Shown here piece after piece: positions 17,053 through 26,321 of a stretch of 64,000 nt of DNA. The stretch's first letter is position 1; every line of letters begins with the position of its first letter. Made by a program: the position numbers and the translations under genes. The notes under the pieces are model-generated. The model had not been told where the DNA came from and ran no database searches. It saw nothing but the letters and a program-made list of their open reading frames with translations. The stretch spans positions 1 to 64,000 of the forward strand of contig JADKCC010000061.1 in NCBI GenBank assembly GCA_016714785.1, in the 5' to 3' direction. Source of the stretch: Saprospiraceae bacterium. GTDB taxonomy: Bacteria > Bacteroidota > Bacteroidia > Chitinophagales > Saprospiraceae.

Positions 17053-18282
17053 ATGCAATATTCAGTAAAAGATAGATTCCTTAAATATGTACAAGTAGAT
17101 ACACAAGCTGATCCGATGAGTACAACTTTTCCTTCTTCTGCCAAACAAAAAAATCTCACAGCAATTTTAAGTGATGAATTGACACAGCTAGGCATTTCAT
17201 TTACTACCAATGACGCAGGATATATTTATGCTGAAATTCCATCCAATACGGATAAACCCGTGCCTAAAATATTTTTTTGTGCTCATTTAGATACAGCGCC
17301 AGATTGCAGTGGTACCGATGTGAAGCCAATCTTACATCCTAATTATCAAGGCCAAGACATTACTTTACCAGATGATCGAGCGATAGTTTTATCTCCTACT
17401 CAACATCCTAATCTCAAAAATAAAATAGGTCATGACATCATCACAGCAAGTGGATTGACATTGTTGGGGAGCGATGACAAATCCGGTGTTGCCATCATCA
17501 TGGATGCGTTGTATCAAATAGTCAAAGATCCTAATATAGAGCATGGTCAAGTAAAAGCTTTGTTCACTACAGATGAGGAGATAGGAAAAGGAGTGGCAAA
17601 TGTAGATATTGATTTGTTGGATTCAGACTTTGGCTATACGTTGGATTCTGGTGATTTGGGTTGTTTTGAAGATGAAAACTTTTCAGCCAATGCGCTAAAA
17701 CTTACTATACATGGAGTTAGTGCTCACCCAGGCATGGCAAAAGGAGCTATGGAAAACGCCATCAAAATTGCCTCTGAAATAGTTGCATCGTTACCAAAAC
17801 TCAGTATAACTCCGGAGACTACAGAAGGTAAAGAAGGATTCATACATCCTACCAAAATACAAGGTAGTTTAGAGACTGCCACCATAGATTTTATTTTGAG
17901 GGATTTTGAGACTGCAAAATTGGACGAATATGCAAACTTGATAACGAGTATAGCTGAAGATGTATTACTTTCCTATCCTAATTCTTCTTATGAGAGTGAA
18001 GTCAAAGTTCAATATAGAAATATGAAAGATGTGTTGGTCAAATATCCTCACGTTAGTCAAATCGCCTTGCAAGCCATGGAAAATGTGGGTATCAAAGCAG
18101 ATTATGGAAGTATTAGAGGTGGTACCGATGGTGCAGCGTTATCTCATTTAGGATTGCCATGCCCCAATCTTTTTGCCGGCGAACAAGCTATCCATTCCAA
18201 ATATGAATGGGTATCTGTACAAGATATGGAAAAAGGTGTAGATACTGTTTTGGAAATTTGTCGCTTGGTGTCGAAGCATTGA
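17053..18282 (+). CDS. pepT: Peptidase T (tripeptide aminopeptidase, M20B)
   Basis: Cytosolic zinc aminopeptidase that removes the N-terminal residue of tripeptides. The 409 residues match the family length. Motifs visible are FCAHLDTAPD (metal-binding His/Asp), GSDDKSGVA, TTDEEIGKG (catalytic Glu) and the C-terminal GGTDGAALSHLGLPCPNLFAG with the later AIHSKYEWV. The N-terminal VKDRFLKYVQVDTQAD is diagnostic of PepT. Confidence 0.96.
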   Translation: MQYSVKDRFLKYVQVDTQADPMSTTFPSSAKQKNLTAILSDELTQLGISFTTNDAGYIYAEIPSNTDKPVPKIFFCAHLDTAPDCSGTDVKPILHPNYQGQDITLPDDRAIVLSPTQHPNLKNKIGHDIITASGLTLLGSDDKSGVAIIMDALYQIVKDPNIEHGQVKALFTTDEEIGKGVANVDIDLLDSDFGYTLDSGDLGCFEDENFSANALKLTIHGVSAHPGMAKGAMENAIKIASEIVASLPKLSITPETTEGKEGFIHPTKIQGSLETATIDFILRDFETAKLDEYANLITSIAEDVLLSYPNSSYESEVKVQYRNMKDVLVKYPHVSQIALQAMENVGIKADYGSIRGGTDGAALSHLGLPCPNLFAGEQAIHSKYEWVSVQDMEKGVDTVLEICRLVSKH

Positions 18283-18414
18283 TATCAGATGAGATAGACA
18301 AACAACAATACTGGATCAAACAAGTAGCATAGCTAATCCCCATCACATTTGAAATGGAAAGTCTTAAAAAATTAAGTGGATACTTTCAAATTGTAATGCA
18401 TCCAACATTGTGGT

Positions 18415-19140
18415 TTATAATTCAAAATTAAAACCTGTTACTTTTTTGTTTTCATATACACTTTCATCAAAAGTATAAAGTCTAGCAGGTCTGTGAGATA
18501 CCGCTTCTTCAATCTCCCCTATATCTTTAAGTATGCCCAACCCTTTGAGTTTACGTCTGAAATTACGTTTATCCAAAACAATATTTAGAACCACTTCATA
18601 GAGTCTTTGCAACTGTAGTAAAGTGAAGTTTTTAGGTAGTAAATTAAACCCAATAGGTTGCTCCCGAATTTGTTTTTGCATTTTACGCAAACAAGTGTGC
18701 ATAATATTGAAATGATCAAAGGCTAAAGATCGAATTTCATTTACATCCAACCATTGCAAATGTGCATTTTTTTCTAGATGATCTAAATGATCTTTGTCAA
18801 TTTTTATTAATGAAAAATAAGCTACCGTAATAACTCGTCCAAGTGGATGCCTATTTAAGTCACTAAACACTTGTACTTGTTCCAAAAATACATCAGTAAA
18901 TCCTGTTTTAGCTATTAATACTCTTTTAGCAGATTCGTCTGTCGTCTCATCGGGATGAACAATATCGCCCAGAAGGGAGTATTCATGCTCAAATGGAGGC
19001 ATATCACATTTTGAAACCAAAATCTTTAGCGCATCATCATCATAACCAAAAATGACACAATCCACAGACACAGCTGCCTTAAAGTCATTATTAATTTGCG
19101 TCAACCATGTATTGATGTTATGTATTGTCCCTGTGGTCAT
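18415..19140 (-). CDS. Nudix-fold protein with C-terminal winged helix (NrtR-like regulator)
   Basis: A 241-residue protein. The N-terminal Nudix domain (residues about 15-150) carries a degenerate Nudix box: GDIVHPDETTDESAKRVLIAKTGF has lost the REUxEE glutamates, so hydrolase activity is unlikely. The C-terminal winged-helix part includes NFTLLQLQRLYEVVLNIVLDKRNFRRKL, which matches NrtR-type repressors of NAD or sugar metabolism. It is likely a DNA-binding sensor of a nucleotide ligand. Its targets cannot be read from the window, and no NAD gene is adjacent. Confidence 0.82.
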   Translation of the reverse strand: MTTGTIHNINTWLTQINNDFKAAVSVDCVIFGYDDDALKILVSKCDMPPFEHEYSLLGDIVHPDETTDESAKRVLIAKTGFTDVFLEQVQVFSDLNRHPLGRVITVAYFSLIKIDKDHLDHLEKNAHLQWLDVNEIRSLAFDHFNIMHTCLRKMQKQIREQPIGFNLLPKNFTLLQLQRLYEVVLNIVLDKRNFRRKLKGLGILKDIGEIEEAVSHRPARLYTFDESVYENKKVTGFNFEL

Positions 19141-19244
19141 AAATAATTGTAAAAGAGCATTAAAATAGTATAATTTAATCAGGAGAACAATCTGTGAAAA
19201 AATGTTAAATATATTCCCCTTAGTTTAATTTGGAATTACACATC

Positions 19245-19739
19245 CTATTTTTGAAAAACAATAGACTCAAGATCTGCTTCAGAATATTCTACCGATTTTA
19301 GTACTTTATTATCCTCTGCCCGATAAACAAGATATTCCCCTTCTCGTCCAACGATATAGGATTCTGTATTTTTTTCACTAAGATAATAATCTTGTGTTGC
19401 TCTTGCTACATCCAATGATTTACAGGTTTTACTCATATTAGATCGCTGCACTTCATCAAAAAGTTGCTTAAATTTATTGGCCAAACCAAACTCAAGTATT
19501 GCACCAGACAGTACGTATTGCAGATCACTCAGCGCATCAGCCACACCGATGATATCATTTTCGATAATCGCTGTTTTTAACTCATCTAGTTCTTCTTGCA
19601 AAAGCGCAACTCTAAGTTGACATCTTTTTTCATCAGGAATAATAGGACTTGTAAGTACTGGCATATTAAACATATCGTGAAATGCTGCAACTGAAGTGAG
19701 TGCGTTGGGTTCTTCAAAGATTTGATATTTTTTAGCCAT
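19245..19739 (-). CDS. MazG-like / PRA-PH superfamily nucleotide pyrophosphohydrolase
   Basis: A 164-residue all-alpha NTP pyrophosphohydrolase-like protein. Helices with the metal-binding pattern are visible: LLQEELDELKTAI and later GVADALSDLQYVLSG, giving the ExxE...D arrangement of this superfamily. The C-terminal extension (residues about 110-164) contains SDxxR-like substrate-side residues. It probably removes non-canonical nucleotides or acts on a phage-derived or modified dNTP. The substrate is unknown. A minus-strand TACATTTG lies just upstream. Confidence 0.8.
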   Translation of the reverse strand: MAKKYQIFEEPNALTSVAAFHDMFNMPVLTSPIIPDEKRCQLRVALLQEELDELKTAIIENDIIGVADALSDLQYVLSGAILEFGLANKFKQLFDEVQRSNMSKTCKSLDVARATQDYYLSEKNTESYIVGREGEYLVYRAEDNKVLKSVEYSEADLESIVFQK

Positions 19740-19868
19740 GAAGCAAACAAAATTAATGTGATTTAAATTGCAAATGTAGTATTAAATAGATTAAAAAGTA
19801 AAAAATTAGAAGAAGTATAGACAAGGATCAAAAAATTGCTAAGTTTGTGGAATCGTAACAACATCAAA

Positions 19869-20978
19869 ATGATCAAAAAAATGGACAGAAAACATTTTTT
19901 AAGACATACAGCAACTGCAGCTATTGGCAGTGCATTTTTTATCAATGGATGTCAATCTCAAAAAAACAAAACTGAAATCAAAGCCGACATAAGCAAGACA
20001 TATAAGTGGAAAATGGTAACCACATGGCCGCCTAATTTTCCCGTTTTGGGCGAAGCGTGCCAATTGTTTTCAGATTGGGTATATAAAATGTCGATGGGAC
20101 AGATGTCAATAAAAGTTTATGGTGCAGGTGAATTAATTCCAGGCTTAGAAGTATTTGATGCTGTAAGTAGTGGAGCAGCAGAAATGGGCAACGGTGCGGC
20201 TTATTATTGGGCTGGAAAATCACCCGCTACTCAATTCTTTGCAGCAGTTCCTTTCGGTATGAATGCTCAACAAATGAATGCATGGATTTACTGTGGTGGT
20301 GGTATAGAACTTTGGAAAGAATTATATCAAAAATTTGGCCTGATAGCATTTCCAGCTGGCAACACTACGATGCAAATGGGTGGTTGGTTTAATAAAGAAA
20401 TCAAATCTATTGATGATTTTAAAGGGCTTAAGATGCGCATGCCAGGGCTCGGAGGCAAAGTTTTGGCCAAAGCAGGAGGCACAGCTGTTTTGTCTTCTGG
20501 CAGTGAAATATATACAAACCTTGAACGAGGTGTGATTGATGCTACGGAGTGGATTGGTCCTTATCACGATTACATTATGGGTTTTCATAAAATAGCAAAA
20601 TATTACTATTCACCTGGCTGGCACGAACCGGGATCTGTTCTAGAAAATATGTTTAATCTCAAAGCATTTAATGACTTGCCAGAGCATTTGCAAATTATTT
20701 TAGAAACTGCGTCAGCCAGAATGAACCTTTGGGTCATCTCTGAGTTTGAAGCCAAAAACAATGAATATTTGAATAAGATAAAAGAAGAAAAAAATGTACA
20801 ACTTCGTACATTTACGCCCGAAACACTCCAAAAATTACGTCAATATACGGATGAAGTATTATCAGAAATAGCATTAGCTGATCCATTTACCCAAAAAGTA
20901 TATGACTCTTTTAATGAATTTAGAAGTAATATTAAAAACTGGGCAACTTACTCTGAAAAACTGTATCATAACCTATAA
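19869..20978 (+). CDS. TRAP transporter substrate-binding protein (DctP family)
   Basis: Extracytoplasmic binding protein for organic acids. The N-terminus MDRKHFLRHTATAAIGSAFFINGC combines a Tat-like signal with a lipoprotein Cys (lipobox INGC). Family motifs are KMVTTWPPNFPVLGE, the ligand-contacting MRMPGLGG segment, and DATEWIGPYHDY, which match the 2-oxoacid-binding TakP-type group. The ATG at 19869 is preferred to the upstream one at 19836, which lies in a non-protein-like stretch. No DctQ or DctM membrane subunit is in the window, so its transporter is encoded elsewhere or absent. Confidence 0.88.
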   Translation: MIKKMDRKHFLRHTATAAIGSAFFINGCQSQKNKTEIKADISKTYKWKMVTTWPPNFPVLGEACQLFSDWVYKMSMGQMSIKVYGAGELIPGLEVFDAVSSGAAEMGNGAAYYWAGKSPATQFFAAVPFGMNAQQMNAWIYCGGGIELWKELYQKFGLIAFPAGNTTMQMGGWFNKEIKSIDDFKGLKMRMPGLGGKVLAKAGGTAVLSSGSEIYTNLERGVIDATEWIGPYHDYIMGFHKIAKYYYSPGWHEPGSVLENMFNLKAFNDLPEHLQIILETASARMNLWVISEFEAKNNEYLNKIKEEKNVQLRTFTPETLQKLRQYTDEVLSEIALADPFTQKVYDSFNEFRSNIKNWATYSEKLYHNL

Positions 20979-21192
20979 TACAAATTTAAGATTCAAAAAT
21001 TGTTTGAAAAGGCTCATCAGTCATTGGTAAGATTAATCGATAAAGCTTTCATGACCATCAGGAGTAACAGCTTCTTTTGTTATTCTTCTTGGTACCAATA
21101 CCAACTTTAACCTTCCATAACCAACTTAAGATCTATGGAGAAAAACTATTGTGAGATTTTATCATGTCAAAAGAATTCCGTAGGTTTGTCCT

Positions 21193-22416
21193 ATGAATCG
21201 AGAATTGGTAATATTAGAAAAGTTGGAAAAGGAGCTCAGTCTAAAGCAACTTCAGATCAAGTCATTGCTCACAATAACACAAGCCATCAATGATAACGTG
21301 TCAGCTGATGGGCTTTTCAATATGTACAAATCGTTCTTGAGTTGGGAGATGGGTATTGAAAAAATGGCATTATTTGTCACGGATGGTGAAGAGTGGGAAT
21401 GCACTGCAGCAATAAATTTTGAGAAAAAAAGGACTGAAAAAATGGTGCCACTCCTATTGATACACAAAAGGCTGCACACGATCAAAAACGATGACCATAT
21501 TTTATTAGAAGGTTTTGATATTATAATTCCAGTTTTCCATAAAGATGTACCTATTGCGTATGCTGTGATAGGCGGCATAAAAGAAAAAGAAGACTTATAC
21601 AACAAAATTCAATTTATCACCACTATTACCAATATCATAGCAGTAGCGATTGAAAACAAAAGACTCTTCAAAAAACAAATAGAACAAGAACGATATCAAA
21701 GAGAGATGGAACTTGCCTCAGAAGTACAGCAAATGCTTATCCCTGAAATATGGCCAGTTGAAAGTAAATTTGCTATTTCAAAGATTTACAAACCACACTT
21801 TAATATTGGCGGAGATTATTTAGACTATATCCGATTTGACGATGATCGTTTTGCATTCTGCATTGCCGACATTTCTGGCAAAGGTGTATCCGCTGCATTG
21901 TTGATGGCAAATTTTCAAGCCATGATACAATCTTTGATCTTTCAATATCGTGATTTAGAGACATTCGTCTTTGCATTGAACCAGTCTGTCTATAGAATTA
22001 CCAAAAGTGACAAATATATTACGTTCTTTGTAGCAGAGATTGATCTTAAACACAAGACATTAAAGTATGTCAATGCAGGACATTATCCGCCCATACTGAA
22101 AATGAATGGTTCATTGATAAGACTGGACAAAGGTTGTTCATTTATCGGTGCGTTCGAAAAATTAGAGAAAATCAAAGAAGAGAAAATAAATCTTGAACCA
22201 GGTGCCATGATCGTTAGTTTTACGGATGGTTTGCCTGATCTGAGAAATAAAGACGAAGAATATTTCGGTGACAGCTATTTAGAAATTTTCGTTGATGAAA
22301 ATTGCGAAATGTCACCTGAATCTTTCAACCAAAAATTACTTGAAGAGATAGATGATTTTCGTGGTGAGAATGAAATAGCAGATGACATAGCCGTACTTAC
22401 TTGCAAAATTTATTAA
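21193..22416 (+). CDS. GAF + SpoIIE/PP2C serine phosphatase (RsbU-like)
   Basis: A 407-residue cytosolic phosphatase. An N-terminal GAF-like sensor domain occupies residues about 15-165, a short coiled coil (KKQIEQERYQREMELASEVQQ) follows, then the SpoIIE-type PP2C domain with FNIGGDYLDY, CIADISGKGVSAALLMA, YVNAGHYPP and FTDGLPDLRN, which supply the metal-binding Asp residues. Such phosphatases typically act on anti-sigma-factor antagonists in partner-switching pathways. No anti-sigma antagonist gene is in the window. The downstream TM2 gene follows by 21 bp. Confidence 0.92.
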   Translation: MNRELVILEKLEKELSLKQLQIKSLLTITQAINDNVSADGLFNMYKSFLSWEMGIEKMALFVTDGEEWECTAAINFEKKRTEKMVPLLLIHKRLHTIKNDDHILLEGFDIIIPVFHKDVPIAYAVIGGIKEKEDLYNKIQFITTITNIIAVAIENKRLFKKQIEQERYQREMELASEVQQMLIPEIWPVESKFAISKIYKPHFNIGGDYLDYIRFDDDRFAFCIADISGKGVSAALLMANFQAMIQSLIFQYRDLETFVFALNQSVYRITKSDKYITFFVAEIDLKHKTLKYVNAGHYPPILKMNGSLIRLDKGCSFIGAFEKLEKIKEEKINLEPGAMIVSFTDGLPDLRNKDEEYFGDSYLEIFVDENCEMSPESFNQKLLEEIDDFRGENEIADDIAVLTCKIY

Positions 22417-22437
22417 AAAACAAGACATAATTTATAA

Positions 22438-23283
22438 ATGCAACCAAAAAATAAAGTAACAGCCGCAATGCTGGCATTTTTTACAGGCTTCATGGGAGGA
22501 CATAAATTGTATTTAAATAAATATGGTGGTTTTATTGGCTTTTTTTTTCTGTTAATGTTTTCCATATCCATAGGATTTCCTATCTCTGTTATTGTCGGAG
22601 TAATGCAGGGTATCAAGCTGCTCCAAATGTCAGAAATGGAGTTTGACAAAAGATATAATCGTGGCTATATACCCGTGAGACGTGGCCCTCTTGAAGCTCG
22701 CCGAGATGAGCAAATGAGAAGATATGAACAAATTCCAGACCTAAAACAATCGCAACAAAATAGGCAGAAACCATCACCTACCACGTCGCTAAGAGCCAAC
22801 CCTTTTAAAAACAGTGGCATCAAAAAATACAAAGATTTTGATTTGGATGATGCCATCGCTGACTTTAAAAAAGGATTAGAAATCTCGCCCAATGATGTAG
22901 CAATCCATTTTAATATCGCTTGCGCCTATTCTCTAACTGAAAACAAATCATTGGCTTATCACCACCTTAGTAAAGCAGTTACCTTAGGTCTAAAAGATGT
23001 TGAAAGGATACTATCGCATGATGATTTAGCATTTGTGAGAATACAGCCTGAATTTGATAATTTTAGATCTAGCGGTTTTAGAGCAAACCCTTATCTATCA
23101 TCAGAAAAAAGCACCGAAAACCCAAAGCCTGAAACACAAAAATCAGAGCCTCTTTTAGAAAATGAAATGACAATGGACGATAGCCTCTTAGTGCAACTAA
23201 ATAAATTGTCAGAACTGCGTAAAAAAGGAATTCTATCCGAAGATGAATTTATATTTGAACGAAAAAAAGTTTTAAGACAATAA
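22438..23283 (+). CDS. TM2 domain / TPR-like / SHOCT protein
   Basis: A 281-residue protein in three parts. A TM2 domain at residues 1-75 has two helices with the GFMGGHKLYLNKYGG turn. A TPR-like segment lies at about residues 120-190 (FDLDDAIADFKKGLEISPNDVAIHFNIA). A C-terminal SHOCT motif (LNKLSELRKKGILSEDEF) is also present. It is likely membrane-anchored and facing the cytoplasm. It is cotranscribed with the RsbU-like phosphatase and followed by the CBS gene after 41 bp, which hints at a signalling unit. Its role is unknown. Confidence 0.85.
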   Translation: MQPKNKVTAAMLAFFTGFMGGHKLYLNKYGGFIGFFFLLMFSISIGFPISVIVGVMQGIKLLQMSEMEFDKRYNRGYIPVRRGPLEARRDEQMRRYEQIPDLKQSQQNRQKPSPTTSLRANPFKNSGIKKYKDFDLDDAIADFKKGLEISPNDVAIHFNIACAYSLTENKSLAYHHLSKAVTLGLKDVERILSHDDLAFVRIQPEFDNFRSSGFRANPYLSSEKSTENPKPETQKSEPLLENEMTMDDSLLVQLNKLSELRKKGILSEDEFIFERKKVLRQ

Positions 23284-23324
23284 TTTTATATCTTGTGAAC
23301 GTTTTGTAATAAATACCAAGTGCA

Positions 23325-23984
23325 TTGATAGCAAAAGAACTGATATCGCAGACCGTTTTTCCTATTCAAACATCGGATACGGGTGAAGAATCCCTTCAGA
23401 TGATGCAGGTCTATCATGTAAGGCATTTACCTATAGTCAATCATGAGCAATTGCTTGGCGTGGTCTCTGAAGAAGATATCTTAATCCACGATACAAAAGA
23501 GGCTGTTGGCACATATCGTTTGTCTTTTTTGAGACCTTATTGTTTTGAGCACGATCATCTCTTTGAGGTGATGACCAAAATGGGTAGATTCCAACTAACC
23601 ATCATTCCCATTATTGACGAAGAAGAAAACTATTTAGGTGTGGTCACCATGGAAGATCTTTTACAATATTTTGCTAATCACTTTTCTTTTGCAGAACCTG
23701 GTAGCATTATCGTGTTAGAAATGGCTCGTGGCAATTATTCGTTGGCAGAAATAGCTCGTATTGCAGAAGCGGAAGACATCATAATACTTAGTAGTTTTGT
23801 TAATGCTATACCTGATTCACATCGTATCTATATAACGCTCAAAGTTAATCGACAAGAAATCACAGCATTCAAAGCTAGTTTGGAGCGTTTTGGGTATGAA
23901 ATATCCGCGACCTTTTCAGAAATAGGGTTTAATGATGGGCTCAAAGATAGATATGATGCACTGATGTCATATCTTAATGTGTGA
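23325..23984 (+). CDS. CBS-domain protein with TTG start
   Basis: A 219-residue protein with a pair of CBS motifs in the first 130 residues (MQVYHVRHLPIVNHEQLLGVVSEEDI and IIPIIDEEENYLGVVTMEDLL) and an ACT-like C-terminal part. CBS pairs bind adenosyl ligands. The start MIAKELISQT is the normal N-terminus of this Bacteroidota family and is encoded by TTG at 23325. No ATG lies in frame upstream. Its 3' end overlaps the next gene by 8 bp, implying translational coupling. Confidence 0.88.
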   Translation: MIAKELISQTVFPIQTSDTGEESLQMMQVYHVRHLPIVNHEQLLGVVSEEDILIHDTKEAVGTYRLSFLRPYCFEHDHLFEVMTKMGRFQLTIIPIIDEEENYLGVVTMEDLLQYFANHFSFAEPGSIIVLEMARGNYSLAEIARIAEAEDIIILSSFVNAIPDSHRIYITLKVNRQEITAFKASLERFGYEISATFSEIGFNDGLKDRYDALMSYLNV

Positions 23985-25434
23985 CATGAATTTGATTTTT
24001 GTTTCACCCTTTCAAATCACCACCGTACATATTACAGGAATTTTAATTAAAATTTATATCTGTATCCTAGTGCTGTATAGCCCTTCAATTTCTAGTCAGA
24101 ATGATTTTGTTATTATAGACAGCGTATTGATTCATGGATTGCACAAGACAAAAAAAATAGTTATAAATCAAGAGATTGACTTGCATCCTGGTGATACGAT
24201 CTCACTAGATCAACTGGCCAAAAAATTATCTTCCAATGAAAAAAGACTGCAAAGTATCGGTTTGTTCACCCTTGCCATTGTCAACTTAAAAGACTGGAAT
24301 ATTGACCTAAAAACCTGCAATATTGACATTACCGTTCAAGAAAACTGGTTCATCTATCCTTACATCATCTTTGAACTGGCGGATAGAAATTTCAATGTGT
24401 GGCGCAAAGAATTCAATTATTCTTTCAAAAGAGTAAATTATGGAGCAGCATTTAACCATATAAACTTCACAGGTCAAAAAGATAAACTCAAAGTCAAGCT
24501 TCAAGGTGGATATGTACGAAAATTGGAGCTACTTTATGACTTCCCGTACCTTTGGCGAAATTGGGGACTGTCAACCAATTTACTCTATTCTGAAAGCAGA
24601 GAAACAGCCTTTAGAAGTATCAATAATAAACCAGTTTTTTACAGTAATAAGGATGATAGAAAAGTCTTTTATCAACATAGGGCAAATATTACACTTTTAC
24701 ATAGAAGCAATCCTCAACATTTCCAGTCTCTTCGTCTAGAATACTCCAATATTTCAATTGATAAAATAATCGCTGAAACTCTAAATCCAAACTATTTCGG
24801 TGATAAAAAACATAAAATAAATTATTTTATTTTAGACTTTTATGCAAAGTATGACAACACATTATACCCACTTTACCCTATGGCTGGATTTAAATTGGAA
24901 TTTAATATGCGCAAAGAAGGTTTAGGAATCTTTGATGATGTCAATAATACCTGGGTGACAGGAAAAGCTGAAATACACAGTCCATTATTCAAAAAAGTAA
25001 TTATAAGTAATAATATTAGTTTCAAGATTAATCTTCAAAAAAACGCCCTACCATATATTCTAAACAATGCACTGGGTTATAATAGCAACAATATCACTGG
25101 CTACCAACTATATGTGATGGATGGCAGACATTTTATCTTATTCAAAAATGCAATCAGATTAAGCATATTTGACCATACCTTCAAGCCTATAAAATACCTA
25201 CCTAAACAATTTAAGGTTATGAATGCTAAAATATTTTTTCGTCTTAATTTGGATGGCGGATATAGCTACGACCCACTTTATAAATCTGATAATCCACTCT
25301 CCAATACTTGGCAATATGGCTTTGGCCCTGGATTGGATATGATCTTATTTAATAATTTTACGCTCTCAGCTGAATATGGTATCACTAAATTTGGCGAAAA
25401 AGGTTTGTTTTTTGAAAGTGGCTTCAACTTTTAA
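23977..25434 (+). CDS. Outer-membrane beta-barrel protein with POTRA domain (BamA/Omp85-like)
   Basis: A 485-residue protein. A hydrophobic leader ends SPSISSQ, a single POTRA-like domain follows at about residues 45-120 (IDSVLIHGLHKTKKIVINQEIDLHPGD), then beta strands end with an aromatic residue (FFESGFNF), as in outer-membrane barrels. It may insert or export outer-membrane proteins or lipids. It is smaller than BamA, with one POTRA instead of five. Start choice is uncertain: 23977 (overlapping the CBS stop) or 23986. The gene pair with CBS is common in the phylum. Confidence 0.8.
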   Translation: MCDMNLIFVSPFQITTVHITGILIKIYICILVLYSPSISSQNDFVIIDSVLIHGLHKTKKIVINQEIDLHPGDTISLDQLAKKLSSNEKRLQSIGLFTLAIVNLKDWNIDLKTCNIDITVQENWFIYPYIIFELADRNFNVWRKEFNYSFKRVNYGAAFNHINFTGQKDKLKVKLQGGYVRKLELLYDFPYLWRNWGLSTNLLYSESRETAFRSINNKPVFYSNKDDRKVFYQHRANITLLHRSNPQHFQSLRLEYSNISIDKIIAETLNPNYFGDKKHKINYFILDFYAKYDNTLYPLYPMAGFKLEFNMRKEGLGIFDDVNNTWVTGKAEIHSPLFKKVIISNNISFKINLQKNALPYILNNALGYNSNNITGYQLYVMDGRHFILFKNAIRLSIFDHTFKPIKYLPKQFKVMNAKIFFRLNLDGGYSYDPLYKSDNPLSNTWQYGFGPGLDMILFNNFTLSAEYGITKFGEKGLFFESGFNF

Positions 25435-25902
25435 ACAACTTTGGCTTCTTCTGCATTGCTCAATTTAATTTTTTATTAGGTTTCTCAACACTCTATGGTT
25501 AGAAGTGACAATATATGAGCAGGAATTGGGGAGAATAATCCTATTTCTTTTGAAACAATTTATCGAAAATACATATTTGACATGGTAGGAATAAAATGAT
25601 AAACTAAATTTAATAATTGGATTTTAGCACTAATTCAAACTACTTGTAAAAAATTATAAAAAAATTCAAACCAGCGCCAAAATACACATACAACTGATAA
25701 TAAGCAAGTTATACTTAAAACATATTATTTGCAATTATATAGATACGTTTACAAACGTATTTATCCATACATTAAACGAATACGAGAACAGGCCACCTAC
25801 ATCTTTGCATCGTCAATCGATCGAAAGATCAAATTTTTGTTTCACTCGTCTGTAGTAACTTAACAATAACATACGCTATTACAGACACAAATATTTATTA
25901 TC
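25435..25902. other. Long leader region upstream of the tandem ssb genes
   Basis: No ORF is supported in these 468 bases. They hold an 18-bp inverted repeat at 25743-25760, a CATCTTTG (-7 type) near 25810 that could promote ssb, and AT-rich filler. Confidence 0.4.
25743..25760. promoter_or_regulatory. Perfect inverted repeat upstream of ssb, candidate operator
   Basis: ATACGTTT-AC-AAACGTAT forms two 8-bp arms with a 2-base centre, about 50 bp upstream of the likely -7 element of ssb. The symmetry suits a dimeric DNA-binding regulator. It is not the E. coli LexA box. Role inferred only. Confidence 0.4.
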
Positions 25903-26271
25903 ATGTTAAACAACATTAAAAATTCAGTTCAAATCGTAGGTCATGTAGGTAAAGATGTAGTCCTCACATCGTTTGAAAATGGAAACAAAAAGGCGACTGC
26001 CATTGTAGCCACCAATGAGTTTTACACTAACAAAACTGGTGAAAAAGTCAAACAAACAGAATGGCATAAAGTCATAGCGTGGGGCAAAACAGCTGAAGAC
26101 TTGGCTATGTGCTTCAAAAAAGGAACAGAAGTGGCTATTCATGGCAAGCTCAGCAATAGGACATACACAGATACGGCAGGTACTACAAGGTATGTTACTG
26201 AAATCATTGTCAATGAATTTTTCAAAATTGCAAAAATGACCAACAACACGGCGGAAGCTGTACCTTTCTAG
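25903..26271 (+). CDS. ssb: Single-stranded DNA-binding protein, short form 1
   Basis: A 122-residue SSB with one OB fold: NSVQIVGHVGKDVVL, KQTEWHKVIAWGKTAEDLA, GTEVAIHGKLSNRTY and TRYVTEIIVNEF. The long acidic linker of chromosomal SSBs is missing. The C-terminus ends AEAVPF, a reduced form of the DDDLPF tip that recruits repair and replication proteins. A second short SSB follows 50 bp downstream, with about two thirds of residues alike by eye. Confidence 0.93.
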   Translation: MLNNIKNSVQIVGHVGKDVVLTSFENGNKKATAIVATNEFYTNKTGEKVKQTEWHKVIAWGKTAEDLAMCFKKGTEVAIHGKLSNRTYTDTAGTTRYVTEIIVNEFFKIAKMTNNTAEAVPF

Positions 26272-26321
26272 TTTTTTACTTTTAAATTATCTTTATTTCA
26301 TCATATTAAAATATTCTTATC

